Source: Bradyrhizobium sp. 4 (GTDB taxonomy: Bacteria > Pseudomonadota > Alphaproteobacteria > Rhizobiales > Xanthobacteraceae). Taken from it: a stretch of DNA of 64,000 bases. The notes beneath the pieces are model-generated. The model saw nothing but the letters and a program-made list of their open reading frames with translations. It had not been told where the DNA came from and searched no databases. Location of the stretch: NCBI RefSeq assembly GCF_023100905.1, contig NZ_CP064686.1:2790001-2854000 (forward strand). Direction: 5' to 3'. Position 1 is the stretch's first letter; every line of letters starts with the position of its first letter. The position numbers and the translations under genes are program-made. Below, piece after piece: positions 32,963-41,600 of this stretch.

Positions 32963-34122
32963 GCGCTTCCGTGGTCAAGGGCTGGTGTCCCGGCGCCCTG
33001 CGCCCGATGCAATCGGGCGACGGGCTCGTGGTCCGCGTGCGTCCGTTCGGCGGACGGCTCGACGCGGCCCAGATCTCCGGACTGGCCCATCTTGCCGAGC
33101 GCCATGGCAACGGCCTGGTCGACGTGACCAGCCGGGCCAATCTCCAGATCAGGGGCGTCAACGAGACCAGCCACAGGCTGCTGCTCGAGGGCCTTGCCCA
33201 ACTGGCGCTGCTCGATCCGGACGCTGACACCGAATCCCGTCGCAACATCCTTGTGACGCCGTTCTGGCGTGCCCGCGACGCGACCCAATCGCTCGCCGCC
33301 GAGCTCGAGGAGGCGCTCGCCGATAGCTCGCTCGAACTTCCAACCAAGTTCGGCTTCGCCATCGACGACGGCACCTCACGCGTGCTTGCGGGCGATTCCG
33401 CGGACGTGCGGATCGAGCGCGATCATTCCGGCGCACTGCTGGTCCGGGCTGATGGCGACAAACTCGGCCGCTCCGTCGCGCGTGGCGAGGCCGTGACCAC
33501 CGCGCTCGCATTCGCCGACTGGTTCGTGATCTCAGGCGGCGCCAGAGGCGGGCGAGGGCGGATGGCGGCGCATCTTGCCACTGGCGCAATCCTGCCGGAG
33601 GCATTGCGCGGCGAGGCCGAGCCGGCGCCGATCATGGCGGCGGCGCGTCCCGGCCTCTATGCGCAAGGTGCGATGGTCGGCGTCGCCTTCGGGCAGATGG
33701 CGCATGCGACGCTCAACCAGTTCGCCGGTTGCGGACATGCGCTGCGCATGACGCCATGGCGGATGGTTTTGAGCGAGGGCAAGCGCGCGATGCCGAGCGC
33801 GACCGGTCTCATCACCGAGGCCTACGACCCTGCGCTGCGCGTCATCGCCTGCAGCGGTGCGCCACGCTGTCGCGAGGCGCATGCCGATACCCGCGGCCTT
33901 GCCGCGGCGCTGGCGCCGAACATCGGCGCGGCCGCACGGCTCCACGTCTCCGGCTGTGCCAAGGGCTGCGCCCATTCCGGTCCGGCCGCCATCACTCTGG
34001 TCGCGACCGGCGCAGGCTTCGATCTCGTGCGCGCCGGGTCGACACGCGATGAGCCCATCCTGCGCGGGCTGAACCGCGACGACATCGTCAGAGATCCCTC
34101 CATCTTGATGGGAGGGCACTGA
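32959..34122 (+). CDS. cobG: Precorrin-3B synthase CobG
   Basis: Oxygen-dependent monooxygenase that hydroxylates C20 and forms the lactone of precorrin-3A, the hallmark of the aerobic pathway. 387 residues of the sulfite/nitrite reductase-like family, with ferredoxin-like halves (RPMQSGDGLVVRVRPFGG; GLVDVTSRANLQIRGV) and the 4Fe-4S ligands C298, C304, C333 and C337 (CSGAPRC ... SGCAKGC). It overlaps cobN by ATGA and cobH by TGATG. All four cluster cysteines are present, so it is predicted active. Confidence 0.95.
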   Translation: MSASVVKGWCPGALRPMQSGDGLVVRVRPFGGRLDAAQISGLAHLAERHGNGLVDVTSRANLQIRGVNETSHRLLLEGLAQLALLDPDADTESRRNILVTPFWRARDATQSLAAELEEALADSSLELPTKFGFAIDDGTSRVLAGDSADVRIERDHSGALLVRADGDKLGRSVARGEAVTTALAFADWFVISGGARGGRGRMAAHLATGAILPEALRGEAEPAPIMAAARPGLYAQGAMVGVAFGQMAHATLNQFAGCGHALRMTPWRMVLSEGKRAMPSATGLITEAYDPALRVIACSGAPRCREAHADTRGLAAALAPNIGAAARLHVSGCAKGCAHSGPAAITLVATGAGFDLVRAGSTRDEPILRGLNRDDIVRDPSILMGGH

Positions 34123-34751
34123 TGCCGCACATTTACGAGACCGACGGCGCGGCGATCTACCGGCAGTCCTTTGCGACCATCCGGGCCGAAGCCGATCTTG
34201 CGCGCTTCACGCCGGACGAGGAGCAGGTGGTGGTGCGGATGATCCATGCCGCCGGCATGGTCGGCCTCGAAGCGCATATCCGCTTCACATCAGGCATGGC
34301 GGTCGCCGCCCGCGCGGCGTTGCAGAAGGGCGCACCGATCCTGTGCGACGCGCGCATGGTCTCCGAAGGAATTACGCGCGCGCGGCTTCCCGCCGCCAAC
34401 GCCGTCATCTGCACGCTGGGCGACGAGACCGTTCCCGCGCTCGCGCAGTCCATGCGCAACACCCGTTCGGCTGCGGCCCTGGAGCTGTGGCGGCCGCATC
34501 TCGACGGCGCGGTCGTGGCGATCGGCAATGCGCCGACCGCGTTGTTTCATCTCCTCAACATGCTGGAGGACCGGAGCTGCCCGCGGCCCGCGGCGATCAT
34601 CGGCTGTCCCGTCGGCTTTGTCGGCGCAGCCGAATCCAAGGCTGCGCTGATGGCCGATCCGAGCGTCGCCGCGCTGACGGTCGAGGGCCGCCTCGGCGGC
34701 TCCGCGATCACGGTCGCCGCCGTGAACGCGCTGGCGAGCCGGAGCGAATAG
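34122..34751 (+). CDS. cobH: Precorrin-8X methylmutase
   Basis: Moves the C11 methyl to C12 to give hydrogenobyrinic acid. 209 residues of the CobH/CbiC family. The catalytic His lies in VVRMIHAAGMVGLE near residue 45. Other family marks are PILCDARMVSEGI, IGNAPTALFHLLNM and IIGCPVGFVGAAESK. ATG 34122 overlaps the cobG stop (TGATG) and the next gene starts directly after its TAG. Confidence 0.95.
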   Translation: MPHIYETDGAAIYRQSFATIRAEADLARFTPDEEQVVVRMIHAAGMVGLEAHIRFTSGMAVAARAALQKGAPILCDARMVSEGITRARLPAANAVICTLGDETVPALAQSMRNTRSAAALELWRPHLDGAVVAIGNAPTALFHLLNMLEDRSCPRPAAIIGCPVGFVGAAESKAALMADPSVAALTVEGRLGGSAITVAAVNALASRSE

Positions 34752-35483
34752 ATGGGACGCATCATCTGCTGCGGTCTCGGCCCCGGTGATCCCGATTTGA
34801 TGAGCGTGCGCGCCGATCGCACGGTGCGCGGCGCAAAGCATGTCGCCTATTTCCGCAAGAAGGGCCGGCCCGGCCAGGCGCGCCGCATCGTCGAGGGCAT
34901 GTTGGCGGCCGACGTCACCGAATATCCGATGGAATATCCGGTCACCACGGAAATCGCCTTCGACACGCCTGAATATGTCCAGCTGCTTGCCGGCTTCCAC
35001 GACGAATGGGCGGAACGTCTGGCCCGGCTGGCGCGTGCGGTCGACGTCGTCGTGCTCTGCGAGGGCGATCCTTACTTCTACGGCTCCTTCATGCATCTGC
35101 ACACGCGCCTGCAAGGCCGTGTCGAGATCGAGGTGATCGCCGGCATTCCCGGCATGGTCGGCTGCTGGAATGGCGTGGGACAGCCGATCGCGCTCGGTGA
35201 TGACGTGACGACGGTGCTCATGGGCACGCTCGCCGAGGCCGAGCTCGAGCGCCGCATGCGCGATTCCGATGCGCTCGTGATCATGAAGACCGGGCGCAAT
35301 CTGGCAAAGGTCCGCCGCGCGCTCGCTGCCGCCGGACGGCTGGATGACGCCTGGCTGGTCGAGCGCGGCACCATGCCGGGCGAGCGCGTGGTGCGGCTCG
35401 CGGAGATCGATGCCGCCGACTGCCCCTATTTCGCGATCGTGCTCGTGCACGGCAAGGGCCGGCATCCGGACGCCGCCGAATGA
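34752..35483 (+). CDS. cobI: Precorrin-2 C20-methyltransferase
   Basis: SAM-dependent methyltransferase acting on precorrin-2 to give precorrin-3A. 243 residues with the class III tetrapyrrole methylase fold: ICCGLGPGDPDLMSVRA at the N-terminus, CEGDPYFYGSFMHLH (substrate and SAM loop) and VIAGIPGMVGCWNGVG. It starts immediately after the cobH stop and its own stop overlaps cobJ (ATGA). No anomalies. Confidence 0.95.
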   Translation: MGRIICCGLGPGDPDLMSVRADRTVRGAKHVAYFRKKGRPGQARRIVEGMLAADVTEYPMEYPVTTEIAFDTPEYVQLLAGFHDEWAERLARLARAVDVVVLCEGDPYFYGSFMHLHTRLQGRVEIEVIAGIPGMVGCWNGVGQPIALGDDVTTVLMGTLAEAELERRMRDSDALVIMKTGRNLAKVRRALAAAGRLDDAWLVERGTMPGERVVRLAEIDAADCPYFAIVLVHGKGRHPDAAE

Positions 35484-36214
35484 CGGGCACGCTGACCATC
35501 GCGGGCCTCGGGCCGGGCAGCGATGCGCTGGTGACGCCCGAGGTCTCCGCCGCGCTTGCCGCCGCGACCGACATTCTGGGCTACGCGCCCTATGTCGCGC
35601 GCGTGCCAGCGCGGGCAGGGCTCACTTTGCATCCTTCCGACAATCGCGAAGAGCTGCAGCGTGCAAGCGAGGCATTGCGGCTCACGGCCGAAGGCGGGCA
35701 AGTCGTCATCGTGTCCTCGGGCGATCCCGGCGTCTTCGCAATGGCTTCTGCCGTGTTCGAGGCGCTCGAACAGGCGCCGCAATGGCGGGAGCTGCCGATT
35801 CGTGTGCTGCCCGGCGTCACTGCGATGCTGGCGGCTGCCGCGCGCGCCGGCGCGCCGCTCGGCCATGATTTCTGTGCGATCAACCTCTCCGACAATCTCA
35901 AGCCGTGGGCGGTGATCGAGAAGCGCCTGCGGCTCGCCGCGGAAGCCGACTTTGCCATTGCGATGTATAATCCGCGCTCGGCGAGCCGGCCGGAGGGATT
36001 TGGCCGTGCGCTCGCAGTGCTGAACGAGGCCGGCTGCGGCGAACGGCTCGTGATCTTCGCGCGCGCGATCAGCGCCGCCGATGAAAAGATCGAGACCGTC
36101 AGGCTGAACGCAGCGACACCTGAAATGGCCGACATGCGCACGCTGGTGATCGTGGGCAACTCGCAGACACGCCGCGTCGGCCGCTGGGTCTATGCGCCGA
36201 GGCAGGTGCGATGA
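35480..36214 (+). CDS. cobJ: Precorrin-3B C17-methyltransferase (ring contraction)
   Basis: SAM-dependent methyltransferase that methylates C17 with ring contraction to precorrin-4. 244 residues; AGLGPGSDALVTPEV at the N-terminus, VIVSSGDPGVFAMASAVFEAL, VLPGVTAMLAAAARAGAPLGHDFCAINLSD across the central loop, and MYNPRSASRPEGF. The 3' end overlaps the 3' end of antisense cobK by 25 bases. The downstream sense gene is cobL, beyond cobK. Confidence 0.95.
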   Translation: MTGTLTIAGLGPGSDALVTPEVSAALAAATDILGYAPYVARVPARAGLTLHPSDNREELQRASEALRLTAEGGQVVIVSSGDPGVFAMASAVFEALEQAPQWRELPIRVLPGVTAMLAAAARAGAPLGHDFCAINLSDNLKPWAVIEKRLRLAAEADFAIAMYNPRSASRPEGFGRALAVLNEAGCGERLVIFARAISAADEKIETVRLNAATPEMADMRTLVIVGNSQTRRVGRWVYAPRQVR

Positions 36215-36936
36215 CCGAGCCATTGCATGATCTCGGCCACGCCCTCGACCCGCAATCTTTCCGGCAGTTGCGGTCGTGCGATCATGATCACCGGCAGGCC
36301 GAGTACCCGCGCAGCGTCGATCTTGGCGCGCGCGCCGTCGCCGCCCGAATTGCGGGCGACGATCCGGGTGATGCTGCGTTTGCGCATCATCTCCAGCTCG
36401 CCCTCAAGCGTGAATGGCCCACGCGACACGATCACGTCCGCGGCAAAGGGCAGGGGCACATCGGGCGGATCGACGAATCTCAACGTGTAGGCGTGCTGCG
36501 GCCTGGTCGCGAACGGTGCGATGTGCTGGCGGCCGATCGCGAGGAACACATTTGCCGCCGCCTCGGGGAGTGCGGCGACCGCGGCGTTGACATCAGGTAT
36601 TTCGATCCAGTTGTCGCCGGGCGCTTTGGTCCAGGGCGCCCGCTCCAGAGCGATCAGCGGCGTCCCGGTTTCCGCGCATGCCGCGACCGCATTGCGGCTC
36701 ATCTTGGCGGCAAAGGGATGGGTCGAGTCGATCACGTGCGTGATCTCTTCCCGACGAATGTAATCGGCAAGACCGCCGACGCCGCCAAAACCGCCGATAC
36801 GCGTCGGCAACGGCTGACCGGCGGGCGCGCGGGTGCGGCCGCCATAGGAATACACAGCGTCAATGCCGGCGCGCGCGATCTCCGCCGCGAGCAGGCTCGC
36901 GTCGGCCGTTCCGCCCAGAATGAGGGCGCGCGTCAT
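36190..36936 (-). CDS. cobK: Precorrin-6A reductase, embedded antisense in the cob operon
   Basis: NADPH-dependent reduction of precorrin-6A to 6B. 248 residues from ATG 36936 (MTRALILGGTADASLLAAEI); longer readings upstream are antisense to cobL. Family marks are VYSYGGRTRAPAGQPLPTR, YIRREEITHVIDSTHPFAA, FLAIGRQHIAPF and IVARNSGGDGARAKIDAA. It runs opposite to all its neighbours: its start codon shares CATG (36934-36937) with the cobL start on the other strand, and its 3' end overlaps cobJ by 25 bases. Its promoter must therefore lie within cobL, outside riboswitch control. I recall a similar reversed cobK in the classic P. denitrificans cobF-cobM cluster. Confidence 0.94.
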   Translation of the reverse strand: MTRALILGGTADASLLAAEIARAGIDAVYSYGGRTRAPAGQPLPTRIGGFGGVGGLADYIRREEITHVIDSTHPFAAKMSRNAVAACAETGTPLIALERAPWTKAPGDNWIEIPDVNAAVAALPEAAANVFLAIGRQHIAPFATRPQHAYTLRFVDPPDVPLPFAADVIVSRGPFTLEGELEMMRKRSITRIVARNSGGDGARAKIDAARVLGLPVIMIARPQLPERLRVEGVAEIMQWLGHRTCLGA

Positions 36937-38116
36937 GGCTGATCCCTGGCTGACCATCATCGGTATCGGCGAAGATGGCCTTGCCGGGCTGTCCGAGGCA
37001 AGCCGAAAGGCGCTCGATGATGCCGAAACTGTCTTCGGCGGTGAACGGCATCTTGCGCTTGCCGGCGTGACCGGGCGCGGCCGTCCATGGCCGGTGCCGT
37101 TCGATGCAGATGTCGTGCTGAGCTGCCGCGGCCGCCCCACAGCGGTGCTCGCCTCCGGCGATCCGTTCTGGTACGGCGCCGGCGCGAGCCTCGCCAAGAA
37201 GCTGGACGCGGGCGAGTGGATTGCGCATTCCGCGCCGTCGACCTTCTCGCTCGCCACGGCGCGACTAGGCTGGCGCCTTGAGTCCGTGGCGTGCCTCGGT
37301 CTCCACGCCGCGCCATTCGAGCGTCTCGTGCCGCATCTGGCGCGAGGCGCACGCATCATTTGCCTCGTGCGCGACGCGAAGGCGGCAGGCGATCTCGCGA
37401 AGTGGCTGACGGCGCGCGGATGGGGTGCCTCGACATTCTGGACACTCACCGCGCTTGGCGGGCCGCGCGAAATCATCAACGAGCATCGCGCCGACGGTTT
37501 TGCAGGCGATCTTGCCGGGAGCCTGGTGACGGTGGCGGTGGAGGCGAGAGGAGCGCAGGGCCTTCCCCGCAGATCGGGACTATCGGACGAACTCTTCGTC
37601 CATGACGGCCAGATCACCAAGCGTCCGATCCGTGCGCTCGCGCTCTCGGCGTTGGCGCCGCGTCCCGGTGAACGGCTGTGGGACATTGGCGCGGGCTCGG
37701 GTTCGATCTCGGTCGAGTGGACGCTGTGCGGCGGCACCGCGATCGCCGTCGAGGCGCGCGAGGATCGCGCCGCCAACATTCGCAGCAATGCAGCGGCGTT
37801 CGGGTTGGCACATCGGATCACAGTCATCACGGGAAAGGCGCCTGAAGTCCTTGCTGACCTGGACGCACCTGACGCCGTGTTCATCGGCGGCGGTCTCGAC
37901 ATCGCGATGTTCGACGCGGTCTGGTCGCGGCTCTCGCCCGGTACGCGGTTGGTCGCGCATTCAGTAACGTTGGAAACGGAAGCGCTGCTGGGTGAGCTGC
38001 ACCAGCGCCACGGCGGTGAACTGATGCGCGTGGAGATTGCGCACGCCGCTTCCCTCGGCCGCTACCGGTCCTGGGAGGCGGTGCGGCCCGTGGTGCAATG
38101 GAGCGCGGTCCGATGA
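36935..38116 (+). CDS. cobL: Precorrin-6Y C5,15-methyltransferase (decarboxylating), CbiE-CbiT fusion
   Basis: Bifunctional SAM enzyme methylating C5 and C15 and decarboxylating the C12 acetate to give precorrin-8X. 393 residues: CbiE-like domain (about 1-200; LTIIGIGEDGLAGLSEASRK, LASGDPFWYGAGASLAKKL) fused to a CbiT-like Rossmann methyltransferase (about 210-393; LWDIGAGSGSISVEW from residue 249). The start ATG 36935 is the complement-overlapping partner of the cobK start (CATG). The stop overlaps cobE (ATGA). A longer 5' reading from 36863 would only overlap cobK further and is not preferred. Confidence 0.94.
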   Translation: MADPWLTIIGIGEDGLAGLSEASRKALDDAETVFGGERHLALAGVTGRGRPWPVPFDADVVLSCRGRPTAVLASGDPFWYGAGASLAKKLDAGEWIAHSAPSTFSLATARLGWRLESVACLGLHAAPFERLVPHLARGARIICLVRDAKAAGDLAKWLTARGWGASTFWTLTALGGPREIINEHRADGFAGDLAGSLVTVAVEARGAQGLPRRSGLSDELFVHDGQITKRPIRALALSALAPRPGERLWDIGAGSGSISVEWTLCGGTAIAVEAREDRAANIRSNAAAFGLAHRITVITGKAPEVLADLDAPDAVFIGGGLDIAMFDAVWSRLSPGTRLVAHSVTLETEALLGELHQRHGGELMRVEIAHAASLGRYRSWEAVRPVVQWSAVR

Positions 38117-38481
38117 AGGTCGCCGGGCTCGGATTCAAAAAGGATGTCACGCTGGCCTCGCTGCGTGAGGCGCTTCTGGCGGCCGGTGGTCCCGAAGGCC
38201 TCGCAGCAGTGGCGACGGTCAGCGACAAGGCCGACGCGGGGGTGCTGAAGCAGCTCGCGCGCGAATGCGGCGTGCCGATCAAGGCGGTCGCCGCCGAAAT
38301 GTTGGCCGGCATCGACACGCCGACGCAGTCAAACCTCATCGCGAAAAAGTTCGGGACGGGATCAGTCGCCGAAGCGGCAGCGCTTGCGGCAGCTGGTCCT
38401 GGCGCGCGATTGATCGCGACGCGGGTGGTCTCGCAGGATCGCACCGCGACCGCGGCGATCGCGGAAGGAGACGGCGCATGA
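38113..38481 (+). CDS. cobE: CobE/CbiG C-terminal domain protein
   Basis: Small protein of 122 residues matching the CobE/CbiG_C fold (PF01890). It is needed for cobalamin formation in aerobic producers; its exact biochemical role is uncertain. Starts MKVAGLGFKKDVTLASLREAL, with the internal segment ATVSDKADAGVLKQLARECGVPIKAV and the LATRVVSQDRTATAAIAEG-type ending. ATG 38113 overlaps the cobL stop (ATGA) and has GGAG 10 bases upstream; an in-frame ATG at 38098 is the alternative. Its stop overlaps cobM (ATGA). Confidence 0.9.
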   Translation: MKVAGLGFKKDVTLASLREALLAAGGPEGLAAVATVSDKADAGVLKQLARECGVPIKAVAAEMLAGIDTPTQSNLIAKKFGTGSVAEAAALAAAGPGARLIATRVVSQDRTATAAIAEGDGA

Positions 38482-39260
38482 CGGTGCATTTCATTGGCGC
38501 AGGGCCGGGCGCTCCTGACCTGCTGACGTTGCGCGGGCGAGATCTGATCGCCGCCTGTCCTGTCTGTCTCTATGCCGGCTCGCTTGTCTCCGAAGGCGTC
38601 TTGGCGCATTGCCCGTCCGGCGCGCGGATCGTCAACACCGCGCCGATGTCGCTCGACGAGATCATCGCGGAGATCGCTGCCGCGCATGCCGGCGGCAAGG
38701 ACGTTGCGCGGCTGCACTCGGGCGATCTCTCGATCTGGTCGGCGATGGGCGAGCAGCTCCGCCGCCTGCGCGCGCTCGGCATTCCCTACACGGTCACGCC
38801 CGGCGTTCCCTCTTTCTCGGCCGCCGCGGCTGCGCTGGAGGCCGAGCTGACGCTGCCCGGCCTTGCCCAGACGGTGGTGCTGACGCGCACGCCGGGCCGC
38901 GCAAGCGCGATGCCCGAAGGCGAGAAGCTCGCCGCCTTCGCCGCTACCGGCGCGGTGCTCGCGATCCATTTATCGATCCATCTGCTCGACAAGGTCGTCG
39001 CCGAACTGACGCCACATTACGGCGCGGATTGTCCGGTCGCGATCGTCTGGCGCGCGAGCTGGCCCGACCAGCGCATCGTCCGCGCCACGCTCGCAACACT
39101 CGACGCGGCTGTCGGCAGCGAGATGGAGCGCACCGCGCTCATCCTGGTCGGCAGGACGCTGGGCTCGGCGGATTTCTCCGAGAGCCGTCTCTATGCTGCT
39201 GACTATGACCGCCGCTATCGGCCGGTGGGCGCCGAACCGCGCTTTCCGGAGGTGTCGTGA
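38478..39260 (+). CDS. cobM: Precorrin-4 C11-methyltransferase
   Basis: SAM-dependent methyltransferase converting precorrin-4 to precorrin-5. 260 residues from ATG 38478 (MTVHFIGAGPGAPDLLTLRG). Characteristic segments are LYAGSLVSEGVLAHCPSGA, ARLHSGDLSIWSAMGEQLR, VTPGVPSFSAAAAALEAELT and QTVVLTRTPGRASAMP. The start overlaps the cobE stop (ATGA). The reading upstream of 38478 lies within cobE in another frame and is not coding. Confidence 0.95.
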   Translation: MTVHFIGAGPGAPDLLTLRGRDLIAACPVCLYAGSLVSEGVLAHCPSGARIVNTAPMSLDEIIAEIAAAHAGGKDVARLHSGDLSIWSAMGEQLRRLRALGIPYTVTPGVPSFSAAAAALEAELTLPGLAQTVVLTRTPGRASAMPEGEKLAAFAATGAVLAIHLSIHLLDKVVAELTPHYGADCPVAIVWRASWPDQRIVRATLATLDAAVGSEMERTALILVGRTLGSADFSESRLYAADYDRRYRPVGAEPRFPEVS

Positions 39261-40570
39261 TGGCAGCAGGGCTCGTCATCTCCGCGCCGGCCTCCGGCGT
39301 CGGCAAGACCACGCTGACGCTGGCGCTCGCGCGCGCCTGGCGCAACAGCGGATTGCGGGTGCAGTGCTTCAAGAGCGGCCCCGATTATATCGATCCCGCG
39401 TTTCATGCCGCCGCTACGGGACGCGCCTCGGTCAACGTCGACAGCTGGGCGATGGATCGCGGGACAATCTCGCATCTCGTCAGTCGCGGCATTGACGCCG
39501 ATGTCGTGCTGGCCGAAGGCTCGATGGGCCTGTTCGACGGCGTTGCCGCGCGCGGCGTCTGCGGCACGGGAGCGACCGCCGATATCGCAGAGATGCTGGA
39601 CTGGCCGGTGCTGCTGGTGATCGATCCTTCGGGCCAGGCACAAACGGCGGCCGCAATTGCCGCGGGCCTTCGCGACTACCGCCCCGGTGTGCGCCTTGCA
39701 GGCGTCGTGCTCAATCGCGTTGCCAGCCCGCGCCACGACGCCCTCGTGCGGCGCGCGCTGCTGGATGCCGGCATCGCCGTGTTCGGCGCGTTGCCGCGCC
39801 ATGCCGAGATCAGCCTGCCTAAGCGGCATCTCGGACTGGTCCAGGCCGAGGAGCAGGCGGAGATCGGCAAGCTGATCGACGAGGCCGCACGCTTCGTTGC
39901 CGAGCATGTCGATCTCGACGCGGTGCTGCGTTCGGCTGCCACCTGGTCGCCGCAACCTGCCGCAAGCGGCGTGAACGTGACGCCGCCCGGCCAGCGCATT
40001 GCGCTTGCCCGTGACGCCGCGTTCTCCTTCGTCTATCCGCATATGCTGGAAGCGTGGCGCGCGGCGGGTGCGGAGATCTCGACATTCTCGCCACTGGCGG
40101 ACGAGGGCCCTGATCCGAGCGCCGATGTGTGTTGGCTGCCGGGCGGCTATCCCGAGCTGCAGGCCGGCAAGATCGCGGCCAATGCGCGCTTCCGCAGCGG
40201 ATTGCGGGCCTTCGCGGAAACGCGCCCGGTGCATGGCGAATGCGGAGGCTATATGGTGCTGGGCACCGCTTTGACCGATGCCGACGGCATCCGCCACGAG
40301 ATGACGGGCCTGCTCGGCCTGGAGACGAGTTTTGCCAAGCGCCGCATGCATCTGGGCTATCGTCTGGCCGAGCTCGCCGCGCCGATGCCGGGTCATCAGG
40401 CGGGTGCACGCCTGCGTGGCCATGAATTCCACTATTCGACGATCGTCGCGCAACCCGATACGCCGCTGGCGGTCGTGCACGACGCGACAGGCGCCGTCAT
40501 CGCCGAGACCGGCTCGCGGCGGGGACAAGCCACCGGCACGTTCTTCCACCTGATCGCGGAGGACCGGTGA
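39260..40570 (+). CDS. cobB: Hydrogenobyrinic (cobyrinic) acid a,c-diamide synthase
   Basis: ATP- and glutamine-dependent amidation of the a and c carboxylates before cobalt insertion. 436 residues: N-terminal ATPase domain with ISAPASGVGKTTLTLALA and QCFKSGPDYIDPAFH, then a C-terminal glutaminase-like domain with Cys in HGECGGYMVLG and GHEFHYST. ATG 39260 is preferred over GTG 39257 because GGAGG (39248-39252) is 7 bases from the ATG. The stop overlaps cobA (GTGA). Confidence 0.94.
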   Translation: MAAGLVISAPASGVGKTTLTLALARAWRNSGLRVQCFKSGPDYIDPAFHAAATGRASVNVDSWAMDRGTISHLVSRGIDADVVLAEGSMGLFDGVAARGVCGTGATADIAEMLDWPVLLVIDPSGQAQTAAAIAAGLRDYRPGVRLAGVVLNRVASPRHDALVRRALLDAGIAVFGALPRHAEISLPKRHLGLVQAEEQAEIGKLIDEAARFVAEHVDLDAVLRSAATWSPQPAASGVNVTPPGQRIALARDAAFSFVYPHMLEAWRAAGAEISTFSPLADEGPDPSADVCWLPGGYPELQAGKIAANARFRSGLRAFAETRPVHGECGGYMVLGTALTDADGIRHEMTGLLGLETSFAKRRMHLGYRLAELAAPMPGHQAGARLRGHEFHYSTIVAQPDTPLAVVHDATGAVIAETGSRRGQATGTFFHLIAEDR

Positions 40571-41298
40571 GCGGTTTTGTGTCCTTTGTCTCCGCCGGGC
40601 CCGGCGATCCCGAGCTGCTCACGCTCAAGGGTGCCGCGCGCCTGCGCGAGGCCGACGTCGTGCTCTATGACGATCTTGCTTCGGGCGCGATCCTTGATCT
40701 GGCCCGGCCCGGCGCCAATCTCGTCGCGGTGGGAAAGCGGGCGGGACGGGCCTCGACCAAGCAGCACCACGTCAACCGCCTGCTGGTCGACTACGCCGTG
40801 ACAGGCGCGCGCGTGGTGCGATTGAAGTCGGGCGATGCCGGCATCTTTGGCCGGCTCGAGGAGGAGCTCGAGACGCTGCGTGAAGCGGGCATCGGCTACG
40901 AGATCATTCCCGGCGTCACGTCGGCCTGTGTCGCCGCCGCGCAAGCCGGCATTCCGCTGACCCGGCGTCACACCTCGCGCCGCGTGCAGTTCGTGACCGG
41001 GGCAGACGTCACCGGCGAGCTGCCGCCAGACCTCAATTGGGCGGCGCTGGCCGATCCGGAGGCGACGACCGTGGTCTATATGGGCCGGCGGACGTTTCCG
41101 GCGCTTGTCGTCAAATTGATCGAGCACGGGCTTGCCCCAACCACGCCGGCGTTGTTTGCCGAATCGCTCGGCCGTCCCGATGAGCGGCTGGTCCGCACCA
41201 CCATTTCGGAACTTGCCGAGCAGCTTGCGCGGGGCGGGGCGGCCTCCACGGCGGCCGTCATCCTGTTCGGCGCGCTGGCGGGGGATTATCCGTCATGA
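40567..41298 (+). CDS. cobA: Uroporphyrinogen-III C-methyltransferase (SUMT)
   Basis: Methylates uroporphyrinogen III at C2 and C7 to precorrin-2, the branch point into corrin synthesis. 243 residues from a GTG that overlaps the cobB stop. Standalone SUMT without the CysG dehydrogenase domains: FVSAGPGDPELLTLKGAARL, DVVLYDDLASGAIL, KQHHVNRLLV, LKSGDAGIFGRLEEELE and VIPGVTSACVAAAQAGIPLTRR-type loops. Last plus-strand gene of the riboswitch-1 operon, followed by a hairpin. Confidence 0.95.
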   Translation: MSGFVSFVSAGPGDPELLTLKGAARLREADVVLYDDLASGAILDLARPGANLVAVGKRAGRASTKQHHVNRLLVDYAVTGARVVRLKSGDAGIFGRLEEELETLREAGIGYEIIPGVTSACVAAAQAGIPLTRRHTSRRVQFVTGADVTGELPPDLNWAALADPEATTVVYMGRRTFPALVVKLIEHGLAPTTPALFAESLGRPDERLVRTTISELAEQLARGGAASTAAVILFGALAGDYPS

Positions 41299-41309
41299 CG
41301 GTCTCGGCC

Positions 41310-41346
41310 GCCCTTCGCCCCTTGACGCCCGGCTGGCGAAAGGGGC
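41310..41346 (+). terminator. Hairpin after cobA, probable end of the riboswitch-1 operon
   Basis: GCCCTTCGCC (41310-41319) pairs with GGCGAA (41335-41340) and GGGC (41343-41346), leaving a short bulge, 12 bases after the cobA stop. There is no T-run, so efficiency is uncertain. It separates the long cob operon from riboswitch 2. Confidence 0.45.
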
Positions 41347-41357
41347 ACACAGGAGAC

Positions 41358-41550
41358 GCATGGTGCTCGACGCGGCGCAAAGCGCCGGAGCATAATCGGG
41401 AATGGGGATGGGCGGACCCAGTTGCGGCGCCCAAAACCCCAGCCGCCCCCGCGACTGTAAGCGGTGAGGGACTTCGATCAGCCACTGGGCCGCAAGGCTC
41501 GGGAAGGCCGGAGACTCCCAGTGAACCGCGAGCCAGGAGACCGGCCGTGC
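41358..41550 (+). promoter_or_regulatory. Cobalamin riboswitch 2 (upstream of the CbiM-type permease)
   Basis: P1 arms GCATGGT (41358-41364) and GCCGTGC (41544-41550) pair. The core has CGGGAATGGGG (41397-41407), GCCGCCCCCGCGACTGTAAG (41442-41461), GCCACTGGG (41481-41489), CGGGAAGGCC (41500-41509) and the B12-box equivalent AGCCAGGAGACCGGCC (41531-41546), where the common CCTGCC ending is CCGGCC. The downstream ATG at 41601 has AAGAAGGA about 8 bases before it. Predicted to switch off cobalt uptake at high adenosylcobalamin. Confidence 0.93.
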
Positions 41551-41600
41551 ACGTTTTGAGGCCAAGGCCGTCGGGTGTGACGGCAAGAAGGATCTGAGCC

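Noticed and set aside
36937..37902. Longer cobK reading that starts inside cobL on the minus strand.
   Set aside because: The CobK family begins at MTRALILGG (36936); the extension is antisense to the conserved CbiE/CbiT domains of cobL.
41295..41597. 100-codon open frame after cobA.
   Set aside because: It runs through the hairpin and cobalamin riboswitch 2, and its translation has no domain resemblance.
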